The translations under genes were made by a program, and so were the position numbers. Under the pieces are notes generated by a model, which saw only the letters and a list, made by a program, of their open reading frames with translations, was not told where the DNA came from and did no database searches. DNA of 64,000 nt from Bryum argenteum. Lineage: Eukaryota; Streptophyta; Bryopsida; Bryales; Bryaceae. Where the stretch lies: positions 4,407,001 to 4,471,000 of the forward strand of contig CM073321.1 in the NCBI GenBank assembly GCA_037043015.1, given 5' to 3'. Positions 24,092-36,215 of this stretch are shown one piece after another; within the stretch, counting starts at the first letter, position 1, and every line of letters begins with the position of its first letter.

Positions 24092-24175
24092 CCTGTAATA
24101 TATCTTTACAAGGTTAAGAACTATTTGAACGCAAACATGGTGACAACTGCAGGACAATATGAGAAATAAATACAT

Positions 24176-24835
24176 GCAGTTTAGCTAAATTGACTAAGAG
24201 AATACATTCTACAGTTTAGCTCAAATCGAGCTAAACTGCATTATGTATTCGATCAATTAGTTTAGCTCGACTCGAGCTAAACTGTCTTACGGACAGCGCC
24301 TTGCAGTAAGGCTGGACTCGAACAGAAGTGGAAGTATAGTTTCGCGCTTTGGATTAGCTTAGCACCAGCTAAACAGATTCACCAGATACATACTACACTT
24401 TAGCTCGACTCCAGCTAAACTGTCCGACCGGACACATAACTGCAGTTTAGCTCGAGTCGAGCTAAACTGCAGAAACATACATTCCATACAGTTTAGATCG
24501 ACTCGAGCTAAACTGCAAAAACTTGCATGCCATACAGTTTAGCTCGACTCGAGCTAAACTGTAGAAACATACTTTGCATATAGTTTAGCTCGAGTCGAGC
24601 TAAACTGCAAAATATGTATGGCATAGAGTTTAGCTCAAGTATAGCTAAACTGTATGGACGCATGTTTCTGCAGTTTAGCGCGACTCGAGCTAAACTGTAT
24701 GCGATACATTTTTTGCAGTTTAGCTCGACTCGAGCTAAACTGTAGAAACCTACATTGCATACAGTTTAGCTCGAGTCGAACAAAACTGCAAAAAATGTAT
24801 CGCATACAGTTTAGCTCGAGTCGAGCTAAACTGCA
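24176..24835. repeat. P2 palindrome array, 45-46 bp period, 5' of D2
   Basis: The core array has palindrome starts at 24443, 24489, 24535, 24581, 24626, 24671, 24716, 24762 and 24807, steps of 46,46,46,45,45,45,46,45. Each unit is CAGTTTAGCTCGA with its inverted copy; looser copies lie at 24212, 24258 and 24398. The spacers are about 18-20 bp and partly inverted copies of one another (24698-24717 is the exact reverse complement of 24787-24806). Confidence 0.92.
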
Positions 24836-24839
24836 TGAC

Positions 24840-25495
24840 AAGATAGAAGACTGGTCCCGGGAATTCCAGCGGTTTTTACGGATTCAATTAGAATTCAAAA
24901 TTCCGTTACAACCAACGCTCTCCCATTCTATCGTCACACGCAGGAATCAAAATATACTCCTGTACCAACGTACTCGTCAAATCAAAAGAATATGTCAATA
25001 ACAACGACTCCGAATGCACAAAGGTTAAGTACATGCCATTAGAATACAACCACTGAATAGAAATTTTCAACCACTACTACTCAGGAAGAGGAGAAAACTA
25101 TGAAGAATAATGAAACAATCAATCCGAGAAGCTGTGCAAAGCAAATTAACGACAAACAATCATGCACAAATGCTATCGAGAAACACGTACGCGAAGGTAG
25201 AGGTCGAGCTGAACGAAGCACGGAGAAGTCAAGTACGTCGACGGAGTTCAACACACTGAGAGATTGAGAAGAAAAGAAGCATATTGTCCTGGATGTCGGA
25301 GGACATTGCGTAGCGCAATGCCGTTTTCGCGCTATCCCAGAAATAGGAAATGGGAGGGAATTGACGTTTGGATAATTGAAAATGGGCGGGAACTGTAGTC
25401 TCGACAGATGAAAATGGGCGCAAACTGAAGTGTCAACTGTTAATAATAGGCGGGAACAAAAGGACCGACTTTTGAAAATTGGCGAGATCGGGGTT
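24840..25495. other. Spacer with repeated ggcgggaac motifs
   Basis: No gene recognised. From 25340 to 25490 a word like aaatgggcgggaactg recurs about four times; GGCGGGAAC at 25385 and 25449 resembles the reverse of an E2F site without matching it fully. Confidence 0.4.
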
Positions 25496-25533
25496 ATAGG
25501 GTTTAGGGTTTAGGGTTTAGGGTGTAGGGTTTA
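25496..25533 (+). repeat. Interstitial telomere-like repeat
   Basis: Four TTTAGGG-type units in a row with one variant (GTGTAGGG). Plant-type telomere sequence; also typical of telobox promoter elements. Confidence 0.8.
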
Positions 25534-28500
25534 AGATTTTTTGATTACTGGTGTGTGATACTTGTTATTGGTCAAAAAAATGTTAATCTTTATACACCTA
25601 ATGTGAGGTATACTATGTTAGCAAACACTCATTGACAAAATAAAATTTTAGTTTAATTACTTGAAAGCAATACAATGGATACAACTTCTATTTTCATATT
25701 TTTGTGAATTGAGTATCCTTAACCTCAAACCTTTCTTTCTAAATAAAGTTTCTATACAATAAATTCAATGCAATATTTACCTTAAGGTAAAGTCTTATTA
25801 AGTATTGAGCTATTATCTTATGTATAAGTTTCATAATACTAATTTTTTTTGTGAATGCACTTGTTAACAATTCATAATTGAATGTGCATTATTATACACT
25901 TCAAATCAATTCTATTATTTGCTATTTCTCGTTAAAAACTGTACGAGTAAACATAATTTTTATTAATATATAAATATAAATAAATATATATATAATAGTA
26001 TAATATATGATATTTATTACATATTATATTATTTACTATTTATCTATAAATGAAAAATATATCTTTCAAATTGTGAATTCATACAATGTAAATATAATCT
26101 TAGTATATTATTTAGAGTATCTTGAGCTATAAGAAGTAGTGATGAAATGAAACATTTTTACTTTAAATTTAAAAAGAAATCTTCAAAGTAATGTACGATT
26201 AAAATTTTATACAATTTGATAAGTAAAATTGTAAACCATGTTAAATACACTTTGGAATATTTAATAAAAGAAATTTGGATGTACATTAAATTTTATATTT
26301 AAATTTAATGTCAATGTATACATGCTCAAATATAATTTAATTTTTTTGTGACATAAAGCTTACCAAACTTAAGATTACTTTTGAACGTTTTTATTTGATT
26401 TGTGGATGTTGTCTGAATACACCGTCATTTACATCTGTACATGTGATTGTAAGCATTACTAGGAGAGTAAAGTCAGGTGTTGGTATTGATTATGTACATT
26501 TAATGTACATTAGTTTGCGTATATTCATAAATATAATCACTGTGACGATTAGAAAACAAACAACAACAATATTTGTTGAGCCATTTACAAATTCTTCCTT
26601 TCAGCTCATATTTTACATGCTACACATTATCGAGATTCACAAATATGAGTATTGAAAACATTAATATTTTTGTACAACCTTTGAGAGTGGTGAACTTCAA
26701 TAACGTATTTATGTTTTAAACGTGACTGATCCTTAATAATTTATTCTACTACCTTATAAATATATTTAAACGCATACTAAAGAACAAAATTGGTTTTAAA
26801 TGAACATACAATAAGAATAAATGTACAGAAATGATCGTTGTACAATGTAAATAACAATGTGAGCAACAATGTAAACTAATACATGCTTTCATATTTTTAG
26901 AATGTAATCATAGTCATTATATTATCTAAAATATGTCTTTTTTAATTTATGTAGCTTGTAAAATTCTACACTATAGGCAATATTTATAGCTTATAGTTTA
27001 AGAATTTTATTGAAACCCTCTATGCAATAGCATGTTTTATAATTATAGTTTTACAGCACTTAATATCATTAACCTATATTAGACATCAAAAAAATCCAAA
27101 TTTGCATTTGTGCAAACTTTCTCTGTTCTACTTAATTATATTTATGAATCTCTTATCCTCAAATTTTGAATTTTAAAATAATATTTGAATTAATAATTCA
27201 GTTATTAACTTTTGTTGTCAAATACTCTATTTATTAAAGTATCAAAATTTTTAAAAATATCATATTTGTTAATTATCTATATATAAACTAATATATTCAA
27301 CAATAACTTTATGCAATATCAGCTTATTCCCAAATAACAAGTGTATTCCATATGTATTAATAATTTATTCCTAACCTTCTCTCAAATAATCTATTTTGAA
27401 ATAGTGTATTTAATAATTTCTTATACCTAAATAACATATTTATAAAATACTATATTTATTGGATTCCCTTTTTATTAGTCTTTTAATGTCAATAAAAATA
27501 TTAATTGAATTTTTCAAATAATCTAGTTATTAACCTACTATTTTCAAATAAAATATTCATATGATCATGTATTTCTTGGCGTATCAGTTCACTAAATTAA
27601 ATATATATATTTAGTTATATTAATATATTTAGTAAATAGCCTTTTCAATAAATTTATTTCTATGTGTATTCAATAATTTGTTTATTAGCAGTTATCTTTG
27701 CAAATACTATATTTATAAGATACTGTATCTTGTGCTGATCTATGTATTATATGTATATTTATTTATTTATTTACATTAACATATTTATGAAAAGTCTATA
27801 AAATATCCACGGATTCGCAAATTAAATGTGTATGAAATAATCTCTTCATGAATACTTATATTATCCAACAAAATATTCATTAGAGATATTGTTTAGTAAC
27901 AACTAATGCCAAAATAACTTATTTACCAAAAACTTAGATTTATTTATTTATTTCTTTATTTATTTATTTATTTATTTATATATATATTTTTTTTTTTTTT
28001 GACATATGAAAGAGGTATTATGATAGACAGTGATCATTTTGATTTCTAATTTTTTTAAAAATCACATCAATTTTTTATTAGCAACTCTTGCCTTTCGATA
28101 CAAATCGCATAGATCTTTTCATACTTTACCCCAATGTGACTAGAGTACAAGAAGAAAATTCAATTTTTTAATAACTTAGCGTATGTAGTTATGGTTATAT
28201 TTAATTATACTAACAAACTATTATTTGTACTTGTAAATACCCATCATCTGATAATAGTACATACTTTAGAAGTAGAAGAAGTTAATATGTATAAGACAAT
28301 TCGTGGTACAAATACAGTATATTTGTTTTACTCTGATGATAAAAAAATTACACATCAAAGTAAAGAGCCTCATATAGAATTACTTTTACTCTTCAATGGT
28401 TTTTCATGCATGTATACTGTAGGGCATAAAAACTAAACATGACATACCTTTTATTACAGAAGATAGGGATCAATGTACTCTCTAAATTACCTGTTTAAAA

Positions 28501-28700
28501 CTAAGAATTTAGAGTACTTTAGAGTACTAAATTTAGTCCCAATTTAGTCACAAAGTTCCATTAAAACCCTAGACAATTACTTAGTCAAAATTTGGACAAA
28601 ACTTGGACATAAATATAGTCAGAACGTAGTCAGAACTTAGCCAAGAATTAGTTAAAAAAATTGTAAGCATACTTAAAACGTAACAAACTTTTACTAATAA
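25534..28700. other. AT-rich DNA without genes
   Basis: Strongly AT-rich, no credible coding frame; a TTTA microsatellite at about 27940-27990 and TA runs near 25970. Short ORFs (26395-26655, 28191-28436) look like chance. Confidence 0.6.
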
Positions 28701-28722
28701 TCAGTAAAGTAAAAACGTTTTC

Positions 28723-28826
28723 CATGCCCATGATCATGTGCATGGGCATGGTCATGTACATGGCCATGTATGTATGTATGTATGACCATGTGCATGACCA
28801 TGCCCATGCACATGATCATGGGCATG
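28723..28826. repeat. CATG-rich perfect foldback (34-bp arms)
   Basis: Left arm 28723-28756 (CATGCCCATGATCATG...) is the exact reverse complement of right arm 28793-28826, with a 36-bp loop that contains TATG repeats. Related to 9680-9757. Confidence 0.88.
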
Positions 28827-29095
28827 AAAAAGTTTTTTGTAATGGGATCCCGACGTCCCACCACCGCCGCCATTTCCACGCAGGTCCCATCCCCCCCACT
28901 TACCTGCCATTGCCAGGCCCATTTCCTGCATTCTCTCCCCTTTCTCCTGCGCCTTGGCATTCCTGCTTTTGCTGCATTTTGCTTACCTCAATGTTAGCGC
29001 TGGTCCCTCGCATCTTGTGTTTTTGAGCTGTGTTGTTGTTTTGCGCGCTTTACGAGATCAGGGTTTTTGTCGTTTTTGTTGTTTTTGTTGAGAAG

Positions 29096-29283
29096 GAGGT
29101 TCGGGAGGTTGATTTGGCGCCATTTCGCTCAAGGCGCTGCGAAGAGCGGCGAGGACGAGTTCCTAGGCGGTGAGCACGTTCACTGCGAGGAGGTTCGGGA
29201 GGTTGATTTGGCGCCATTTCGCTCGAGGCGCTACGAAGAGCAGCGAGGACGTCTTCAGTGCGGAGAGCACGAGTTCACTACTG
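29096..29283. repeat. Tandem duplication, 94-bp unit
   Basis: gaggttcgggaggttgattt starts at 29096 and again at 29190; the two units differ at several positions. The surrounding 28850-29560 is GC-rich with overlapping frames on both strands but no recognisable protein. TTTAGGG-type units occur at 29538-29550. Confidence 0.8.
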
Positions 29284-29559
29284 CGAGCGGCGAATCTTAG
29301 GGTTCTGCGCGCGGCGGTGCGTAGGCTGCAGTGGCGGTAGAAATTTGCAGCCGTGAGCTTCTGTGGCCGTCGTCGGTGGGCTTCTTTGCAGCGGTGAGCT
29401 TCTGCGAGCGGCGGTCTTTGGAGCTTCTTCTTTGCCATCGTCGCTCGCTAAACTTCTTTGTGGCCATCGCTTTGTCTTGCCGCGAGTCTGAAGTCGGTAC
29501 TACGCTAAAGTTCGTCATTATTTGCCGTAGCGTAGTTTAGGGTTTAGGGCCCGTCATCG

Positions 29560-30665
29560 CAGATTTAAGCTGGAATACCCCGCTCTTTTAGAGTCCGAAT
29601 CTGCGACATTATTAGAATTCTCTCGTGGAGTGAAGGATTTGTGCGTAGTAGTGTCGGCATGAGGACGGCGGAGTTGCGGTTTGCAAGGAGATTGTAGAGA
29701 GATTCGAATTTTCCTTCTGTGACAAAATTTGTGAACTGTTACTTTTGAGAGTTAGGTCGGGAGTAAAAATTGCGCACTTGTAGTTAGAATTTGCAAGCTG
29801 CTCGGTGTGTTGAGTCGTGGCGTAGCAATTTGCAGTAACTTGTATTTGATTTGCTTGTACTGAATCTTTGTGCATTCATTCGTCGACAGTGTGGAACTTC
29901 TCTAAGCTCTTTTTAACCCTGAAGTCTAGCAAGTTTATTCTACTTGAAAACTATCTAGGTTTTTGATTTGCTTCTTCACATTCTCGTGTATGAAGTCACG
30001 ATTGCCCTCTAAGGCAAATGCTAAATCATAAGGTGCGAGATACAATTGTCGGAGATAGACTTGTCATAGTTCGGGTTCAAGATTCAATTGTCTGCGAACT
30101 TGGAAATAGTCATATTTGAAGAAGAATATTGAGGTAAGGTGAGACAAAAGTTTGTTTAAGAATCGATCGGCCCGAGACTTGTTATGATTTTTGTATTTTT
30201 GTATTCTTGCTTTCATTGTTGTGCAATGTTCATAGCACTTCATTTGAAGATTCAATGCGATGCTATGGCTTGAAACTCGTACATGTTTGAATTTCACGTA
30301 AAGTGCGGCATGTTATCTTTGGATTGCTTCATATTGTTAAAAGAAAGCCCACGCTTCCGCTTCGAACAAAGTATTCATTAACCTCTGATTCGAAGTACAT
30401 ATGTATTCACTAAACTCTAAATAATACACCACAAATGCTCACAAGCAAATGTAGTTCCTCACATGAGACCTCCCAATCCATGACCAATCACATTCTTGTG
30501 CGGTCAAAGCCCAAGAAAAGTGCATCACGGAAATCCATCGCCGAGAATAGAAGAAAAATGGCAGAGAGGTGACCATCATCAGCAAAAACCCACTAAAACA
30601 CAGTGTAGTTCAGCTAGAGCAGAGAAGAATAAGCCCTTAGAAACATATGCCCCCTACATAGAAGC
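29560..30665. other. Spacer 5' of the P2 array
   Basis: No gene or RNA recognised. Confidence 0.4.
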
Positions 30666-30670
30666 GGCTG

Positions 30671-31520
30671 CAGTTTAGCTCGAGTTGAGCTAAACTGTAG
30701 TTGACAAATGCCTCTACAGTTTAGCTCGACTCGAGCTAAACTGTAGCTGACACTACCTACATAGTTTAGCTCGAGTTGAGCTAAACTGTAGTTGACAAAT
30801 GCCTCTACAGTTTAGCTCGACTCGAGCTAAACTGTAGCTGACACTACCTACATAGTTTAGCTCGAGTTGAGCTAAACTGTAGCAGACCACCTAGACTATT
30901 TAGCTCGAGTCGAGCTAAACTGTACTCAACAAATGCTTCTACAGTTTAGCTCGACTCGAGCTAAACTATAGCTGACAAGCCTCTACAATTTAGCTCGTGT
31001 CGAGCTAAACTGCTGCCCATGTTAAGAACAAACTCCTAATTACGAAGCAGTTCAGGGTTTAGGGAACAGGTTTTGCGTGACCAATTTGACAATGAAATCT
31101 ACATAACACACTGTAGCTAAGCTTTAGCAAACTAGAAACTTCTCTAGTAATATAACAAAGCTTAAACTGATCCGGCTACAGTTCAGCTCGAGTCGAGCTA
31201 AACTATAGTTGACACATGCCTCTACAGTTTAGCTCCACTCGAGCTAAACTGTAGTTGACACATGTATCGACAGTTTAGCTCGACTCGAGCTAAACTGTAG
31301 AGGTGAAGTTAGGTGCGTCATACAGTTAAGCTTGAGTCGAGCTAAACTGCTGCACAAGTTACGACACAGTTCAAGGTTGAAGGTTTAGGCTATATTGAAA
31401 TGACGATAGGTCTAAAGTGTAGATAGCCTGGTAGCTTGAAGCGTTTAGTTTAGCCCAAGTCGATTTAGCCTGCTCATAAACCACTAGGCTGCAGTTTAGC
31501 TCGACTCGAGCTAAACTGCA
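30671..31520. repeat. P2 palindrome array 5' of copy C
   Basis: Starts at 30671, 30717, 30762, 30808, 30853, 30896, 30942 and 30986 (steps 43-46), then a second run at 31179, 31225 and 31271 (46, 46), with single copies near 31324 and 31492. The pair 30671-30761 is repeated as 30762-30852 with only the first base different. The copy C coding region begins about 90 bp after the last copy. Confidence 0.92.
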
Positions 31521-33082
31521 AGTAGTACTAGGAAGGATAAACTAAGCTTCGTGTATATTCAAACCGTTCCAATCAACTAACACACTCTCTTAACAGTCAG
31601 GAGAAGGCAAGAGTTCAGGAGGCGCTTCAGCACTTCTTCAAACTTAGGCCATCGGATATTGACGAGGAGGATGGCGATGACACGAAGCAGTTGGACTGGT
31701 GGGAATTCAAAGACCCATCCAAGGTTCATGGTCTGCGCGATGGATTTCATGGACAGCATTCCTCACCCTCGTCGTGACCTACAAAGGAGAGGTGACAGAT
31801 CCCATGACAATAGACATGGACTCAAAACTCACGGACTTCGACCACGAATCGGAGAAAGAAGTCATTGCTACATGCAGCACCTTCAAGGAGAAAGAGAAGG
31901 AGTCTGCTTACAACTACACCATCCTGATAGACATCAAGCAAACGCGCTTTGACTTCGGGCAGTTAGTGGAGAGTTTAGGGGCGTCCAGTTTCGTTGACGT
32001 GAAAACCACACTGAAACAAGACCTGCTTAATAAAACCTGGCAAACTAAGCAAGGGGGAGATCTCAGAGCAAAGCAGCTTGCAATCAAACTGCGATCTGTA
32101 ATTTTGCATATGACACACGCTGACGTTTTGGCGAAAACTATAACGCTCAAAGGAAAAGCTCCACTGGAGGGATCTGGGCTGACTGCGACGGGGAGCGGCG
32201 TATTGAGCAGGACCCCCTCACGCCCGCAACGTGCAACAAGACCTGCGGCTACAGCTACCACTACTTCTGACTCGCATGCAAAGAAAAGAGAAGCTCCAGT
32301 GAAGAAGTCGGCCAAGGCCAAGAAGAAGAAGAGCATGCTCATCCGCGAAGAGGATGCTTTTACGGCTTTGAACGAAGTGATTATTGCCATTCAAAGAACG
32401 TTAATAACGTGGAGGAAATCGACTTGAGCGTGAACTTCATATATCGAAGTTCTTCACAGACTGTCAAGATGCTTTCGTCTTTCCTAAGCCTGACACGAAG
32501 ATGGAGATCGACACGATGAGGATGTTCAAGTCCCCTCCGCAATGGAGAATCCGGGCATTTGAGAAGAAGGGCAAGACAGACTTGATGAATTTCCTCATCA
32601 ATATGCCTCGACGATCGCGAGAGCGAACGCTCTGCGTAATCTTTGAGATTAGAGGTGAAGCCAAACGGCTGGAGGATTTGCGGGGATCACGATTTCTGGA
32701 TAATCATCGGCCAACACAGTGTTGCCGCCTCAAAGCAGATGCTTGAGTCCCAAGTCCCGGAAACAATTCGTAAGGACTTTCGGGTGTGGTCAGCTTTCGT
32801 AGTTTGGACAAAGGATGAAGCCAAGTTCCGCAAGATTTTGGCGTTCTACAACAGAGTGAACCATTTCACTCCGTTTAAGCCGACATGGGCATCGAACATC
32901 CTTGCCGCCCGCACCGTATGGCAGAACTATGGGCGCCCTCCAAACAGACATGCAGCTGCTGGGGTGGCGGATAAACGAGTGCAAACAAAGCGAATTGTGT
33001 CACAATACGCAAATTTTGACGTAAGTATTATCTCAAGTCCCATAGCAACTCTACCTTCTTTAATTGTGAACAACTTACCGTG

Positions 33083-33266
33083 GCAGTTTAGCTCGAGTAG
33101 AGCTAAACTGTCATTGCAGTTTCATCATGTTCTACATTTAAATCTAAAATGCTTCTAACCATGTAGCGCGCACTGGTGTTAGATTTATCGTGCGATTCGT
33201 TTATCAATATCAGTTTAACTCGAGTCGAGCTAAACTGATAACAGTTTAGCTCGAGTCGAGCTAAAC
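33083..33266. repeat. P2 palindromes in the first mapped intron of copy C
   Basis: Copies at about 33086-33111, 33211-33237 and 33240-33266, between the donor GTAAGT (33021) and the exon at 33377. Confidence 0.85.
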
Positions 33267-34735
33267 TGTCGCTGCTCCTTATTGAACCCCAACACTTCTT
33301 ATAATCAACTGCTTTTGAATTTCGCATGCGCACTTTATAATCCGAAATCTCACACTACTTCTGTGGCATTGCAGAAATTTGTTGAATCTACTCGACAAAG
33401 ATTTGCCATGATCAATGTTGCCACGGCCCAAGTAGAGGCAAAGAACAAGGTCTTGTCCTTTACGAATGAGCTAAAGATCATCACCTTCCCTGATGATCCC
33501 TGCGACCTATGTACATAGTTAATTGGAAGTGTCGCCCAAGGGACCCTTATCAACCCCTACTCCCTGAGGATGCTGTGTGACAAAACATGGTTCAAACCAG
33601 ACAACGACCAAACCCTATCCAGGGAATTTTTTAAGAACTTGGGTAACCTTTCAGAGTCGGATCACAGGAAACTCTGTTCACATATGTTGAATAGGTCAGG
33701 TCCGTCTCCGAAACTAGAATATCCGAAGGTTACCCCGAAACACCCAGCAACCCTACTTAAAGATTGCTACTCCGTCAAGGAGTACGTTGAATGGTTGAAG
33801 CGGAAGGCGATCGCCCGACCGGATCCACAAGATCCGATCTGCACTCGAGATCTTCAAGAATAACGAGTTCGACGTGGTTGCGTGGAAGAAATTTAAAAGG
33901 ATTACCACGTCACCAAGGCTTGAAGCGCACTTTTAGAATGGGGTATCCCTGATAAATATTACGCGGATCAGAGGCAAACCTAGCACAGGAATACCAGCTG
34001 CGAGGATCTCTCTCCCTACGCAAAGAGGTTCTTCGAGGTATTTCTGGAAAAGCGCGAGAAGTTTATAGGCCCTATCGGTAGTGTTATATTCTGTTCCTTC
34101 CATCGCAAAACACCACTGAGGCTTGGAGATTGGCCTGAGAACTCATGGCCGGAGGTTGCACCTAAGATGAACGTTGGAATCATTGACTTCAGACTGGTTC
34201 AGGGTAGTGGTAGTATTAGCACCTCCGATTCCTCGCCTGACCACCCATTCTTCAAAATGTTCATGGCGATCTTATCGTCGCAGAACAAGCCAGCTCTCAC
34301 AGATATACCCTGCTGGTTATTATTTGCGGGGATGATAGTGATTACGCGCAAGTTGAGGCGTTTGCGACAAATCCTACCTACTTCCCAGGGTCAAACTATA
34401 AGCTGATTCCATCATTGTACTACCCATCCTCGCACAAACGGATCGCTAGATTCAATGCGAAAGCAAAGCAAGCCTCGGAGCCCGTGCGTCTTCTCTTCAT
34501 GATTAGACAAAAACGTGAAACTCGCGAGACTGCCAGAGATCGAGTATCGCGCCCCAAAACACGCGCTTTACGAGAAGCCGCGGAAGTACAACGAGTCTCG
34601 GTATCACATGTACCCGATCGAGTTGAGGATGGATTTTTATTTGCAAGTCATCCAGCTTTTCTGCCAGGAGTTGGAGAATATTTTTCTGCCCACTGCGCCC
34701 GAAAAGCGATCTGCAAAGCGTGGTAAGCTTCCATA

Positions 34736-34968
34736 CAGTTTAGCTCGAGTCAAGCTAAACTGTCACACTCAGTTTGTAATCGTGGGATTCCCTACAATTT
34801 AGCTCGACCCGAGCTAAACTGTCACTCAGTTTGTAATCGTAGGATTTCCTACAGTTTAGCTCGAGTCAAGCTAAACTGTATGACAGTTTAGCTCAACTCA
34901 AGCTAAACTGTCATATCTATATAGACATCATGTGCCCCTTACAGTTTAGCTTGACTCGAGCTAAACTG
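34736..34968. repeat. P2 palindromes in the methyltransferase intron of copy C
   Basis: Five copies starting at 34736, 34795, 34852, 34884 and 34942, directly after the donor at 34723. Three spacings are 57-59 bp with a shared spacer (cactcagtttgtaatcgt), unlike the 45-46 bp arrays. Confidence 0.88.
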
Positions 34969-35919
34969 TCATTTTTATTGGCTCTGTCATCTGACAGAGT
35001 CTTTGTATTGAGCGCCCCGACGGGTTTCTAAAAAGGTCCAATGACCTATCTCCTTGTGCGTTCACACCTACACAAGCATTTTCTCTCTCTATAAGGCTTC
35101 TCTCTTACTGTGGCAGACAAACGCAAACGGCGGCATCGCGCCGGCAGCGCCCTCCGCTGGGCAAGTCCGCGCTCCCCCAAGAGAGTGGACAGCCCTTAGT
35201 GACGAGGCCAGGCCAGGCAGCGCAGCGGACTTGAGGAGGAGAGAGATGGCTGGAGTCCTGTGCGGTCCGTGAGGCGCAGATCACAGCTTCGAGCGTGCAC
35301 GGCATCTCGACCACCACTCGACTTCTCTTCGCAGATGCTGTGAGGAGCTGCTGTCCCTGCCGCCTCCATGCGACTGGTCGGGTCCTCGTGTGTGTTGGTT
35401 CCAGACCTGCGTTGAAGAATTCCAGGTGAGAGCTGTCTTGCCATCGCCTGCTGCACCTCTTGCTTCCTTCTGCTTCCATCTTGCCTTTCGGCCTCCTCTC
35501 TCCTCCTCTCCTGTCGCCCTCCGCCCGCACCTTAATCGATCCTCTACTCTCACTCCTCACCAACCCCGTGTTTCATACTTCCTTCCTGAAACCCTACTGG
35601 TGTCTGCCAACCCCATACTTGAGCTTCCTCTCTGTTCGTCCCTCCTGCTGCCTGGATTAGGTCACCTTGAGGTCGGTCGTTCTCCATCCTCGTCTCGGCT
35701 TGACTCCTTCTTTCCGTCTGCCTGTCAGCATCTGCGTTGCATCTAGGGTTCCACTTTGCATCCATCATGCTCTTTGCGCCATCGCCGCTCGCATCGTCCC
35801 CTCCCCCTTCTTCTATTGACTATCGTTCCCTGTGAGCAGCACCGCCACCGCCGTAATCGAGGACCATGGTGGGCTCCGGCAGCAAGTCCTCGACTGCTAT
35901 GAACGGGGCGCCCTCGGGA

Positions 35920-36178
35920 GTCGTCGGAACCCTCTGGGCCACCCACGGATGGCAGCCTCCCGACCACGGTGGAGACCGTGACTCGAAAGTTGCAGAAAGG
36001 CCTGTCGACGTCGGAGAGCGAGAAGCGTCACTTGTTCTGGGAGACCCAACCGGTGGGGCAGTACGAAGATGCTTCTGGGGCGGGCGAGGGGCCGATAGAA
36101 CCCTCGTAACCGGTATCGGAGGTCCGGCAGGAGCCCTACAACTTGCCCAGCACCTACGAATGGTGCACGTGCGAGGTT
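35920..36178 (+). pseudogene. NMT1: N-myristoyltransferase N-terminal exon fragment
   Basis: In the frame that reads TVETVTRKLQKGLSTSESEK there follow FWETQPVGQYED, EGPIEPS, a [21 protein letters not shown] and CTCE. This matches the N-terminal region of glycylpeptide N-tetradecanoyltransferase, which transfers myristate to N-terminal Gly (family signature FWxTQPVxQ...EGPIEP...VRxEPYxLP). A TAA replaces a Thr codon. GC-rich DNA from about 35110 to 35860 is probably its 5' untranslated region. No later NMT exon is present; MCM5 exons follow instead. Confidence 0.85.
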
Positions 36179-36215
36179 TGTAAAGTTTGATATAAATACT
36201 GGTTTCGATTGGCAG

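Noticed and set aside
24443..24835. CRISPR-like array of palindromes with regular spacers
   Set aside because: Eukaryotic context, palindromes vary, and spacers are related or inverted copies of one another; no cas genes.
24654..25001. ORF with repeated SLARLELNC peptides
   Set aside because: Direct translation of the P2 palindromes, present on both strands.
25496..25533. Chromosome end or telomere
   Set aside because: Only about four units, with sequence continuing on both sides; interstitial.
28724..29026. ORFs rich in Met, Cys and His across the CATG foldback
   Set aside because: Produced by CATG repeats; the mirror frame is open too because the DNA is palindromic.
35105..35746. Overlapping ORFs on both strands
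   Set aside because: GC-rich leader of the NMT fragment; shadows only.
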